Shown here: piece after piece, positions 42,412-50,736 of the stretch
How positions within the stretch are numbered: the stretch's first letter is position 1
Layout: every line of letters begins with the position of its first letter
From: Thermogemmatispora sp042408965
Lineage (GTDB): Bacteria; Chloroflexota; Ktedonobacteria; Ktedonobacterales; Ktedonobacteraceae
Assembly: GCA_042408965.1 (NCBI GenBank)
Contig: JBHOQN010000164.1
Location: 12,307-76,306, forward strand
DNA length: 64,000 nt
Reading direction: 5' to 3'
Made by a program: the position numbers and the translations under genes
The notes under the pieces: generated by a model
The model's input: the letters and a program-made list of their open reading frames with translations, nothing else
The model's database searches: none
Told to the model about the DNA's origin: nothing

Positions 42412-44520
42412 TCATTCCAGCAGACCCGCGTAGAGTTTGCGCAGGTGCCGCGCGTATTCGTGCCAGCCAGGTCCAGCCTCGAGGGAGGACTCTTCGCCAT
42501 CCAGAAGAGACGGCTCCCGCGTCCGCGCGCAGAGCAGGGCCTGCTCCAGAGCCCGGGCCTCGCCGGCCTGATAGAAGACGACCGCCGCTGCGCCAGGAAG
42601 GCCGTGAAAGCGTGGTAGATCGGGCACCACCACAATGCGCCCGTAGGAGGCCGCCAGCAGGGCCGGCTCGACGTTCCCAGCTCGCGCCTCTGGGGCGCAG
42701 GGCAGCACCACAGCGTCAGCCGCACCCAGATAGAGCGGAATCTCCTCCTCGACGCTGGCCTTGAGGAAGAGGTGCAGCATGGGCAAACGCGCCGCCAGAC
42801 GCAGCAGGCGGAAAGGATGGCGACGATCGGCAGGACGGCCCGCCAGCAAGAGCTGCGGAGCGTGCGCGGCGTCCAGCGGCACCGGAGCCAGCGCGGCACA
42901 CATGCTGCGAAACGCCTCACAGAGGTCAAGCAGCTCTCGCTCGCTATGCTGGTCAGCGAAGCAGAGATAGACAAAGGGAGCGCTCGCAGGCACTCCCAGA
43001 CGGCGATAGGCCTCGGCGCGCGGCATGGGCACGCTGTAGTAGCCGCGGAAGCCAGCACAGGCGAGGGCCTGCACCCGCTCCTGCATGCCGGGCTCGGGAT
43101 AGAGGTCCTCCATCACCTGCGAGGGCGCCAGGATGAGCGAGGCAGCGCGCAGACACCAGACCTCGAGCTGTCGCCGCAGAAACGCTTGAAGACCGCGGGC
43201 GCTCTGCCACCAGCCGCCGCTATCCGCAACGACCACGGGGATGCCCAGATAGTTCGCCAACCGGAGGCGGAAGAGCAGATCGAGCTGGCGCCACAATGGC
43301 AACTGCGAGGCGGCGGGCCGCTGGAGGTGGAGCACACCACGGGAACGATCACAGAGCCGGCGCTGACGCCAGAGCCAGGCCAGCGGCGGCAGGAAGCGCT
43401 CCACGCTGCAGCACAGCCCCTCGCGGCGCAGCCCCTGTGCCAGGAGGAGCGTCACAGCATCATTGGGAACTGGCATCACCAGCAAGACACTCGGGCTGCT
43501 CTCCTGGGGCAGTGGCTCCCACAGAAGGCTCAGGCGTTGATGCAGCCGTCCCCAGCAGCGCGCCTGCTCCATGGCGGCGCAGAGATACTCAGCGGCCGTG
43601 CGCCGCTGCAGCGCGAGCAACGGCTGCTCACAGAGCGAGAGTCGCAGCAGCCGCTGCAACTCCTCCAGTAGGGGCCTCCAGGGATGATTCTCGTTACTCC
43701 CCTCGCCGTGCCTCATGACCGAGCGACTCAGCTCCAGCAGAGCCTCGGAGCGTCCCTGCCAGTAGGCGCGACCGAGAAAGAAGGCTCGACAGAGCCGCGC
43801 GGCATGGGCACGGTGCGCCACCAGCGCCCGCGGCTCGTACCAGAGCGCATAGCCAGCCTCATGCAGACGCCGACAGAGGTCCTCTACTCCCAGACGAGTC
43901 GGAACCGCCAGCCGCTTGTCGAGCAGCGGCGAGAAGCCCCCCACAGCGCGCAGCGCGGCCAGCCTGACCGAGAAGCAGCTGCTGCCAAAGGCCAGAGGGG
44001 CGGGCAGTCGCACACGTTGCGGCGCAGGGGCGAAATAGCCCAGCGCGGGCAGTAGCTCGTCGACGAGCCAGTAGGGACGCGGCGCCTCCCAGTAGAGTTC
44101 GACACGCCCCCCAACGCCATCGGCCCCTGTCTCAGCATAGGCCTGCACCAGGCTCTCCAGAAAGCGGGGCGTCGCCAGGGCGTCATCGTCCAGGAAGACG
44201 ATGATCTCGCCACGCGCCACCTCCAGAGCAGCATTGCGCGCGTAGGCCAGGCCATTGCGCGGCTCCGTCAGGCAGCGCACAGACCAGCCTTCATCTTCCT
44301 GACGCCGCCCCTGGAGATAGCGCTGCAATACGTCGAGTGTCCCATCCTCGGAGCCGTTATCGACAATAATGACCTCAAAGAGGCGCAGCGCCAGCGTCTG
44401 ACGACGCAGGCTCGCCAGAGCGGCCAGCACGAGATTGCAACGATTACAGGTACAGATAATGACGCTGAGATATGGCGAGCGCTCCTGACCAGGCTCGCCT
44501 TCAGCGCGATGTCCACTCAT
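42412..44520 (-). CDS. Two-domain glycosyltransferase (GT2 plus GT-B-like)
   Basis: The 702-residue protein begins with a GT2 domain (about 15-265): SVIICTCNRCNL, VIIVDNGSEDGTL, the DDD motif at 111-113 in FLDDDALATPRF, and GVEDLCRRLHEAGY. The second half (about 330-700) looks like a GT-B fold (VLLVMPVPNDAVTLLLAQGL; VVVADSGGWW; a late YLGAADAVVLPCAPEARAGN). The acceptor is unknown; cell-wall or exopolysaccharide work is likely. GGGAGGG precedes the ATG. A small ORF lies 59 bases upstream on the same strand. Confidence 0.85.
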   Translation of the reverse strand: MSGHRAEGEPGQERSPYLSVIICTCNRCNLVLAALASLRRQTLALRLFEVIIVDNGSEDGTLDVLQRYLQGRRQEDEGWSVRCLTEPRNGLAYARNAALEVARGEIIVFLDDDALATPRFLESLVQAYAETGADGVGGRVELYWEAPRPYWLVDELLPALGYFAPAPQRVRLPAPLAFGSSCFSVRLAALRAVGGFSPLLDKRLAVPTRLGVEDLCRRLHEAGYALWYEPRALVAHRAHAARLCRAFFLGRAYWQGRSEALLELSRSVMRHGEGSNENHPWRPLLEELQRLLRLSLCEQPLLALQRRTAAEYLCAAMEQARCWGRLHQRLSLLWEPLPQESSPSVLLVMPVPNDAVTLLLAQGLRREGLCCSVERFLPPLAWLWRQRRLCDRSRGVLHLQRPAASQLPLWRQLDLLFRLRLANYLGIPVVVADSGGWWQSARGLQAFLRRQLEVWCLRAASLILAPSQVMEDLYPEPGMQERVQALACAGFRGYYSVPMPRAEAYRRLGVPASAPFVYLCFADQHSERELLDLCEAFRSMCAALAPVPLDAAHAPQLLLAGRPADRRHPFRLLRLAARLPMLHLFLKASVEEEIPLYLGAADAVVLPCAPEARAGNVEPALLAASYGRIVVVPDLPRFHGLPGAAAVVFYQAGEARALEQALLCARTREPSLLDGEESSLEAGPGWHEYARHLRKLYAGLLE

Positions 44521-44579
44521 GGAACCCTCCCGACCCCCTCTCACCAAGAAACTCACCAGCCTTCCAGGGCAGTTCCCCC

Positions 44580-44834
44580 TCACACCGCCTCGGAGGCATG
44601 CGCTCCCCCGGCCGTCGCAGCCAGTGGGAGGCCCTCCAGCGCCTGCTGCCAGTCCAGCCCGGCCTCGAGAAGCTCAACGGACTCCACGCCCTCCTCATCC
44701 AGCACGGAGGAGGCCGCTCCTGGCCCATCGGACGGGGCACTCGCGCTCCTAAAGACACTGGCATCGGGCACCATCCCCAGATCTGGTGCTAACATGGGAC
44801 TCCAGTGCATCTTCCAGAGAATCGTATTGATCAT
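44580..44834 (-). CDS. Small protein of unknown function upstream of the glycosyltransferase
   Basis: 84 residues. GAGGTGG lies close upstream of the ATG, and codon use (GAG, CTG, GCC, GGC) resembles that of the neighbours, unlike the overlapping frames. The N-terminus (MINTILWKMHWSPMLAPDLG) is mildly hydrophobic; the rest is acidic and alanine-rich (DEEGVESVELLEAGLDWQQA). There is no cysteine and no recognised family. It could be a small regulatory, carrier or leader-type peptide linked to the glycosyltransferase, or a false call. Confidence 0.45.
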   Translation of the reverse strand: MINTILWKMHWSPMLAPDLGMVPDASVFRSASAPSDGPGAASSVLDEEGVESVELLEAGLDWQQALEGLPLAATAGGAHASEAV

Positions 44835-45163
44835 GCTGCCACCTCACTCACCACCGCGGCCAGTCTGGCTCATGGCCGCACTCCTGTGCTCTTCTCTCCT
44901 TCTGTCCTCTCCTCTGCGCTCGTCAGAAGGGGCGACCTGGATCAAGCTATGAGCTTTCACACGCAAGGGGAGAAAGGGAAGTGTTGATCAGGTCGCCTTG
45001 CACCTATGCTATTCTGACATGTCCTGCGCAAGCAAGAGAAGAGCAACACCGTTATAATCAGGTAATATTTTCTCAAGTTCTGTTAATAATTGAAAAAGGA
45101 GCATATATCGCATCCTTTACCATACATACTGCAACTTAACTATATCTTAACCAGAAGCGAAGA
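44835..45163. other. Divergent control region, partly AT-rich
   Basis: Between the glycosyltransferase unit and the GGDEF-like gene. It holds a long inverted repeat (44931-44997), a perfect TATAAT at 45053-45058 without a good -35, and a CTTAAC direct repeat (two copies 12 bases apart, around 45134-45151). AT content rises strongly at 45000-45220 compared with the surroundings. No gene is supported. Confidence 0.45.
44931..44997. repeat. Long inverted repeat between divergent operons
   Basis: GGCGACCTGGATCAA (44931-44945) pairs with TTGATCAGGTCGCC (44984-44997): 14 pairs with a single bulged base, 38-base loop. It lies in non-coding DNA between divergent units and could be an operator or an mRNA stem. 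Confidence 0.6.
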
Positions 45164-45192
45164 GTCGACCACTAGCACAGGACTGGTATACT
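45164..45192 (+). promoter_or_regulatory. Extended -10 promoter of the GGDEF-like/phosphohydrolase operon
   Basis: TGGTATACT (45184-45192) is an extended -10, with GTCGAC (45164-45169) at 17-base spacing as a weak -35. It lies about 90 bases before the GTG start of the first gene. Confidence 0.45.
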
Positions 45193-45279
45193 GAATAAGC
45201 AGAACATGTTTCATATCTCTCATGGCGCTTCTGGCCTGTCTGGCGGTGCAGGTGGTAAGAGGAGGAAGGAGAGCTCGTT

Positions 45280-45990
45280 GTGCAAGAGGAATGGCCAGAG
45301 GACTCGATTGCCGTGATCCACATCCAGGCAGCGGCCCGCTCAGCGGTAGCGCTGGAGCGAGCGGCCTGGCGCATCCGACAGCAGATTCGGGCCGCGGACC
45401 GCGTGCTCCTGCTGGAGAGGGACTGCGCGATTGTCCTGCAGGCCAGCACGCTGGCGGGAGCCGAGGCCGTTGCGCGGCGGATCACACCGCTGCTGGCCGA
45501 TGTTGAGCATGAGCAGCGTAGCCTGGCGGGCGAGACGGCGCAGCGCCTGCTGCGTGAGCTGCAGCGGCAGCGGCCACGGGTGCTACAGGTCAGGCCCCCG
45601 GCGGCAGTCAGCGACCTCCCGGCGGACGAGATCCAGGGACCCGAGCCGACGGACGGCCTGCCATACCTGGCCTTCCTCTCCAGCTACCCCTCCCTGCGCC
45701 TGCTCCACCTCCTCCCCTTCGAGCTGGCCCGGCATTATCGCTGCGTTCCGATCGGAGCTGAGCGCGGCACGCTCACCCTGGCCACCTGGCGGCGACTGGA
45801 CCAGACGGCCCTCGCTCAACTGGAGGCCATCACGCAGCGCAACATCTTCCAGGTGCGCTGCGACCCGGGGGTCATCGCAGATATTCTGCGCTCCTGGCAA
45901 CAGCAGCAGGAGCGCTACCTCTTCAGGCGGCCAGCAGAGAGGGCAGGCGATACCACAACCAACGACTCTATAGAAGGAGAGGTCTTATGA
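45280..45990 (+). CDS. Degenerate GGDEF-like domain plus MshEN domain protein
   Basis: 236 residues, GTG start after GGAGGAAGGAG. Residues about 8-75 (ERAAWRIRQQIRAADRVLLL, then GAEAVARRITPLLADV) look like a shortened nucleotide-cyclase/GGDEF-type fold without a GGDEF active site. Residues about 150-215 (FELARHYRCVPIGAERGTLT, then QRNIFQVRCDPGVIADIL) resemble the MshEN/GspE N-terminal domain, known elsewhere to bind cyclic di-GMP. No ATPase domain follows. The stop overlaps the next gene by four bases. A signalling role is inference. Confidence 0.65.
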   Translation: MQEEWPEDSIAVIHIQAAARSAVALERAAWRIRQQIRAADRVLLLERDCAIVLQASTLAGAEAVARRITPLLADVEHEQRSLAGETAQRLLRELQRQRPRVLQVRPPAAVSDLPADEIQGPEPTDGLPYLAFLSSYPSLRLLHLLPFELARHYRCVPIGAERGTLTLATWRRLDQTALAQLEAITQRNIFQVRCDPGVIADILRSWQQQQERYLFRRPAERAGDTTTNDSIEGEVL

Positions 45991-47483
45991 CACAGGTCGT
46001 CATCATCGGTTTCGATGGCATGGATGCCGACCTATTGCGCGTCTACGGGCCATCGCTGCCCAATCTGCGGCGCCTGATGCTGGAGTCGCCCTTCCTGGAG
46101 CTGAAATCGAGCTTTCCGCCCGAACCTGCTCCGGCCTGGGGCTGCGTCTACACGGGCCTGAACCCGGCCAATCACGGCCTGCTCTGCATTCCCTGCGAGG
46201 ACGAGGACCTCGACAGCCTGCAGCCGTCCACGCTGAGCTGTGGCACAACCTTCTGGGATCTCGCCGGGGGAAGCGGCCGCCGCGTCTGCGTCCTCAACCC
46301 CTACCTGGCCTACCCTGCCTGGCCACTTAACGGCATCATGCTCTCGCTCTCGCCCAGAGATGGGAGCGTCAGCATCACACCCGTGGATTATGATCCCGGT
46401 CTGCCCTTCCCGACACTGCCGCCGCTGCCGGCAACCCTCAACAGTCAGCAGCTCAAGGAGTTCTATCACACTCTGGTCACGCGCACGCTGCAGCAGGCCT
46501 CGCTCGCTCTGGAGTTGCTGAGCCGCGAACCATGGGATCTCTTCTTTCTGCAACTCAACGCGCTGGACTACATCCAGCATCTCTTCTGGCGCTACAGTGA
46601 TCTGAGCGATCCCGGCTACCCCGGCCGCGGCGAGCACGTGACGCGCATCCATAGCTTCTACCGCCTCTGCGATCAGATTGTGGGCGACATCCGCAATGCC
46701 ATGTCCCCGGAGGGTGTCCTGGTGATCGTCAGCGCCTACGGACATGGACGGCGTGGCTCCCAACGCCTGAACTTGAATGAGTGGCTACGCGAGCAGGGAT
46801 TGCTGGTGGCGCAGACGCGCGGCGCGCGCCTGCTGGACCGCTACTACCTGGCCGGGCACGCCAGAGCACGCTCGCTGGGGCTGCTGGCCCACTTCGGCCT
46901 GCAGGAGATCTCGACGCAGCGGACGCTGCATCGCGAAGAACTCCTGCCCACACGTGGCCCGGGCTACGCCATCGACGAGCAGAACAGCCTGGCGCGCGTG
47001 GCCTGCCTGACAGGCGATGGTCCCTTCGGCGGCATCATGCTGAATCAGCGGGCTATCGAGCGCCAGGGACGCCGCTACGCTGAGCTCCGCCAGCACCTGC
47101 TGACAGAGCTGAGCCACCTGCGTAGCCGAGGCCGCCCGCTCCTGCGCCGCGCCTGCGCGCGCGAGGAGGTCTATCAGGGCAAATACCTGCACCTCTTCCC
47201 GGATATTCTCTTTGAACTGCAGAGCGACTTCGCCGTCAGTGAGAGCCTCTACGTGCCGCTGCTGACCACCCACCCGGCGCGCCGGCTCATCTCTGGTACC
47301 CACCGCCTGGATGGCGTCTTCCTCATTGGCAACCTGGCTCACCAGAACGTGATCCTCCAGGAGGAGGCAGAGATCAGCGTCCTGGACGTCGCCCCCACGA
47401 TCCTTAGCCTGCTGGGCATCCACGACATCTCCTGCGATGGGAAAACGCTGCTCAGTCCCAGGGCCGTCGAGCCGTCGAGGTGA
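45987..47483 (+). CDS. Alkaline phosphatase-superfamily (phosphodiesterase-like) protein with altered metal site
   Basis: The 498-residue protein matches predicted AlkP-superfamily phosphohydrolases: IIGFDGMD (metal Asp) at the start, AWGCVYTGLNPANHG around the nucleophile region, and GTHRLDGVFLIG near the end (metal His). The usual SDHGF motif reads SAYGHG (about 251-256), so the Asp and His metal ligands are replaced by Ala and Tyr. Either the enzyme uses another arrangement or it is a non-catalytic binder. It is coupled to the GGDEF-like/MshEN gene and overlaps the convergent sigma gene by 32 bases. Confidence 0.8.
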   Translation: MTQVVIIGFDGMDADLLRVYGPSLPNLRRLMLESPFLELKSSFPPEPAPAWGCVYTGLNPANHGLLCIPCEDEDLDSLQPSTLSCGTTFWDLAGGSGRRVCVLNPYLAYPAWPLNGIMLSLSPRDGSVSITPVDYDPGLPFPTLPPLPATLNSQQLKEFYHTLVTRTLQQASLALELLSREPWDLFFLQLNALDYIQHLFWRYSDLSDPGYPGRGEHVTRIHSFYRLCDQIVGDIRNAMSPEGVLVIVSAYGHGRRGSQRLNLNEWLREQGLLVAQTRGARLLDRYYLAGHARARSLGLLAHFGLQEISTQRTLHREELLPTRGPGYAIDEQNSLARVACLTGDGPFGGIMLNQRAIERQGRRYAELRQHLLTELSHLRSRGRPLLRRACAREEVYQGKYLHLFPDILFELQSDFAVSESLYVPLLTTHPARRLISGTHRLDGVFLIGNLAHQNVILQEEAEISVLDVAPTILSLLGIHDISCDGKTLLSPRAVEPSR

Positions 47484-48162
47484 GCAGCCGCTCGGAGAGC
47501 GCTCTGGCGGCCGGCAACTCCTCTCCATCCAGCACCAGGATCTGACGGAGATTGGCTAACGCCGTCTGAATCCGCTTTTTGAGGGTGTTCTCTGAGATCT
47601 GGAGCGCCCGCGCCATCTCTGGCAGGGTCATTCCATTATAGTAATGGAGCACAATCGCGACCCGTTGCTTGGCTGGCAGCCCCTCAACAGCGCGGGCCAG
47701 ATCCCAATCGCGCTCGATGGAACCTTTGTGCAGATCGGCGCTGCGCGCCAGCAGATCGGTCTCGAGATCGCTGAGCGCCTGGCGCAGAAAGGCGCTCGAA
47801 CGCGCCAGGCGCCGCTTAAAGCTGATACACTGGTTAATGACGATGCGCATCAACCAGGGTCGTAACGCCCCCGCCTCGCGCAGGTCAGACAGATGATGCC
47901 AGGCCTGAATCAGCGCATCCTGCACGATGTCTTCGGCCACGTCTCGATCACCTACAATCATAAAGGCGGTCCGCAGCATCAATGCACTATATTGAACGGC
48001 GATATCGCCAAAGGCATCGCTATCGCCGTGAAGCACGCGCGTAATCAGTACCTGCTGATCGCGGCGCTCGCTCCTCTCCAGGCCCTCTCCTCCCTCCAGC
48101 GCGGCCACGGGTGGCGGCGCGATAGCAAGCTGGCTCTCCTGATAAGCGGTCGGTGAGAGCAT
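47452..48162 (-). CDS. ECF-type RNA polymerase sigma-70 factor
   Basis: 236 residues with sigma region 2 (FGDIAVQYSALMLRTAFMIV, DVAEDIVQDALIQAWHHL, LRPWLMRIVINQCISFKRR) and region 4 (LPAKQRVAIVLHYYNGMTLP, ISENTLKKRIQTALANLR). AGGAGGT precedes the ATG at 48162; the frame continues upstream to 48354 through AT-rich promoter sequence and should not be used. No anti-sigma gene is adjacent. Its 3' end overlaps the phosphodiesterase-like gene by 32 bases, tail to tail. Confidence 0.92.
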   Translation of the reverse strand: MLSPTAYQESQLAIAPPPVAALEGGEGLERSERRDQQVLITRVLHGDSDAFGDIAVQYSALMLRTAFMIVGDRDVAEDIVQDALIQAWHHLSDLREAGALRPWLMRIVINQCISFKRRLARSSAFLRQALSDLETDLLARSADLHKGSIERDWDLARAVEGLPAKQRVAIVLHYYNGMTLPEMARALQISENTLKKRIQTALANLRQILVLDGEELPAARALSERLLTSTARRPWD

Positions 48163-48539
48163 CGTTGATTTAACCTCCTGTGTATGCAAACCACATACAG
48201 ATATATAACATAGTATATACAATAAAACAAGGCATGCATACCTGTAATTTTCTGAATAGAAAATCTTTGTATAAAGTTGAGTATACTTTTTGTGTTCATA
48301 GAGTGAACAATCACCTGACGCGCGCGCTTCTGATCTCCCTGTGGCCCGACACACGCCCCGTCGCTGCTGGCCCTCGGCGGCCCTTGTGCAGAGAACGAAG
48401 AAACTACCCTTCCCTGGAGATCAGCAGAGAGGTGGTGCGCTGGCGAAGAGAGGCGGGCGGGGCCTGCGTCCCTGGGGCGAGAGCGGAAGGAAGAGAAGTG
48501 GCGCTGCGAGGCTGCTGCGCGCCCTGATCGGATCGGGGG
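48163..48539 (-). promoter_or_regulatory. AT-rich promoter region of the ECF sigma gene
   Basis: On the minus strand TTGTTT (complement of 48225-48230) and TATATA (complement of 48202-48207) are 17 bases apart. Between them and the ATG a hairpin TGTATG/CATACA (48181-48199) abuts the AGGAGG. Further upstream are an ATTTTC/GAAAAT hairpin (48247-48264) and the 15-base palindrome GTTCATAGAGTGAAC (48294-48308). From about 48310 to 48539 the DNA is GC-rich without a gene. Confidence 0.5.
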
Positions 48540-49481
48540 TTAGCCGAGCGGCAATGGCGAGGGATCGAGCGCGCGCCTGAGGACCGCCTGGCGTCCATAC
48601 TGGCGCTCCAGGGCCAGAAAGTACTGTAGTCCCTGGCCGTAGAGATCATCGCGTCGGGTCAGGCGCGCGGCCGTGCGCTGCCTGCCAAGCAGGAGCATTG
48701 TGCGATAGGCCACCCATTCGGCAAAGCCTTCGGCGAGCAGGAGCGGTTGCTGTTGGGGATGGAGGACGTGCTCATCCTGCCAGGCATGGGTCAGTTCGTG
48801 AGCGACCACGGCCTGGAAGAGGCTGCGGGGGAGATAGCTTTCGATATAGATCGTACACTTACCTCCCTTGCGCTCAAAGAGGCCGTACAGATACTGGATC
48901 TCTGGAACGAGCGATTCGCTGGCGGCCGTCGATTCCGCAGGATGCAGATCATCTCCCAGCGCTATGAGCTCGGCGCGCTCCACCAGCAGCAGCAGAGGCC
49001 GGCTGTTGATCTGCAGGGCAAGCGCTCGTGCCAGCAGGGCCACGATCTCATCATAGAGCCGCTGGGCCTCGGCTTCATCATAGACAGCCTGGCTGAAGCA
49101 GCCAGCACAGCGCCTGATGCTCCCATGACGGCCGGAGATGATATGCCCCTGCTCGTTGAGAGGAACGTGGCAGACCCCGCAGCGCGGGCGCTCCTGCATA
49201 CAGCGCTCGCAGTAGGGCATGGGAGGGTCACCCACCAGATAGCTGCTTTCCAGCAGGGCACGACCGCAGCAGCCGCAGAGCGCGACCTGGCCACGACAGG
49301 CGGCGCAGAGCTGCGCCCCGCCCACGAGGTCCAGACTGTGCGCCGGCAGTCGGCAGCGCTCACAGCGGGGCTGGGACGTCTCACAGGATGAGCAGACCAC
49401 CCGGCCAGTCGCATAGATGCGATAGGCATTCACCAGCGCACGACCGCAGAGGTGGCAGAAGCGCGGCAGCTGCTGGCTCAT
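48540..49481 (-). CDS. DA1-like metallopeptidase with LIM-type zinc ribbons
   Basis: 313 residues. The first 135 carry many CxxC pairs (FCHLCGRAL, CSSCETSQPRCERC, CAACRGQVALCGCCGRAL, CERCMQERPRCGVC, RRCAGC), forming LIM-like zinc ribbons. A helical linker leads to a peptidase domain with HExxH in VVAHELTHAWQDEH and a downstream glutamate in LLLAEGFAEWVAYR. This architecture resembles plant DA1, a ubiquitin-activated peptidase; the bacterial role is unknown. The start at 49481 fits AAGGA upstream; the longer frame is a shadow of the AI-2E gene. Confidence 0.85.
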   Translation of the reverse strand: MSQQLPRFCHLCGRALVNAYRIYATGRVVCSSCETSQPRCERCRLPAHSLDLVGGAQLCAACRGQVALCGCCGRALLESSYLVGDPPMPYCERCMQERPRCGVCHVPLNEQGHIISGRHGSIRRCAGCFSQAVYDEAEAQRLYDEIVALLARALALQINSRPLLLLVERAELIALGDDLHPAESTAASESLVPEIQYLYGLFERKGGKCTIYIESYLPRSLFQAVVAHELTHAWQDEHVLHPQQQPLLLAEGFAEWVAYRTMLLLGRQRTAARLTRRDDLYGQGLQYFLALERQYGRQAVLRRALDPSPLPLG

Positions 49482-49512
49482 GGCATCAGGTCCTTCGGGC
49501 AAGGTCCCCCCT

Positions 49513-50736
49513 TTAGTGAGAGGGAGGCGCGACAGCCTCGCTGCCCCGTTCGCCGTCGCGGTCGGAGGCAGAGACAGCGCTTTTCGAGGTGGAGAAAGAG
49601 GTCGGCGTGGGCAGCGCCACCGGCGGCTCCTCGAACTGCTCAGGATGGAGCTTGCGCCACTCCTGCCAGATGGAGAAGAGCAGCGCCTGCAGCACACCGG
49701 CCAGAGGAGCGGCGAAGATAGCGCCCACGATCCCGAAGAGCTCCGCGCCGGCGAGCAGGGCGAAGAGCGAGACCACTGGATGCAGGCCAACGGCCTTCCC
49801 TACAATACGGGGTCCAATCACATCGCCCTCCAGAATATGCACGCCGATAAAGTAGGCCAGCACCAGCAGGGCGGTCAGCCAGCCCTGGCTCAGAGCGATC
49901 AGCACACAGATGGCACCGGAAGTCAGGGTTCCCAGAACGGGAATGAACTCCAGCAAGAAGGCCAGCACCCCCAGCAGCACTGCGTACGGCACCTGCAGAA
50001 TAAACATCCCCACGCCCACCAGCACTCCGACCAGGGCCGAGAGCAGCAACTGCCCGCGAATATAGCCGCCGATCACGCGCTCCACGGTATCGAGGAAGAA
50101 GCGCGTACGCTCACGCTGGCGCGTCGGCACACCGCGCCGAAGCCACTTGAGGGAGCGCTCGCCATCGATGAGCAGATAGACGCTGAGCACCATAACGATG
50201 ACCACATCCAGCACGCCCTCAAACAGGCCGGTGACAATGGGCACAGCGCTTGTGGCAACGTTCTCCAGCTGATTGAAAAGCTGCTGGCGCAGATCGGAGA
50301 GCTGGGTCGCCGAGATACCGAAGCGGTTCAGGATGTCCTCGAGGGGACTCGTCTTTCCTCCCGGCCCGGGGGTGAGCATCTTCTGGACAAACTGCGCCAG
50401 CGAGCCAATCTGTTCGACCGTCGTGGTGATCACAAAATAGAGCAGCACGCTCAGGCCACCCAGAAAAACCAGATAGACGAGCAGAATCGCCAGCAGACGG
50501 GGCATGAAGCGCTCCAGCAGCTTAACCGCTGGCGTGATGGCGTAGGCCAGCAGCGCGGCAATCACCAGCATCAACAGCGACTGGGCGATATGACTGATGC
50601 CCCAGAGCACCAGCACGGCCAGGGCCGTCCAGGCGAGGATCGCCAGCGGTATATCGCGTCGGCGTGTCCAGCGAGCGGCAGAACGAATCTCTTCTTCAAC
50701 ACGTGCACTTCCGGGGGATCGGGTACCGGTGGCCAT
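49513..50736 (-). CDS. AI-2E family transporter
   Basis: A 407-residue permease with about eight membrane segments in the family pattern: a pair near the N-terminus (IPLAILAWTALAVLVLWGIS; LLMLVIAALLAYAITPAVKL), then a C-terminal block with FLLEFIPVLGTLTSG, GVHILEGDVIGPRIVGKAVG and LHPVVSLFALLAGAELFG. Members export autoinducer-2, ions or other solutes. The ATG at 50736 follows GGGAG; starts further upstream lack a site. It lies 31 bases before the DA1-like gene on the same strand. Confidence 0.9.
   Translation of the reverse strand: MATGTRSPGSARVEEEIRSAARWTRRRDIPLAILAWTALAVLVLWGISHIAQSLLMLVIAALLAYAITPAVKLLERFMPRLLAILLVYLVFLGGLSVLLYFVITTTVEQIGSLAQFVQKMLTPGPGGKTSPLEDILNRFGISATQLSDLRQQLFNQLENVATSAVPIVTGLFEGVLDVVIVMVLSVYLLIDGERSLKWLRRGVPTRQRERTRFFLDTVERVIGGYIRGQLLLSALVGVLVGVGMFILQVPYAVLLGVLAFLLEFIPVLGTLTSGAICVLIALSQGWLTALLVLAYFIGVHILEGDVIGPRIVGKAVGLHPVVSLFALLAGAELFGIVGAIFAAPLAGVLQALLFSIWQEWRKLHPEQFEEPPVALPTPTSFSTSKSAVSASDRDGERGSEAVAPPSH

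Noticed and set aside
48163..48354. N-terminal extension of the ECF sigma factor
   Set aside because: The extension is translated promoter DNA (AT-rich, Tyr/Leu/Cys-rich); AGGAGGT sits directly before the ATG at 48162.
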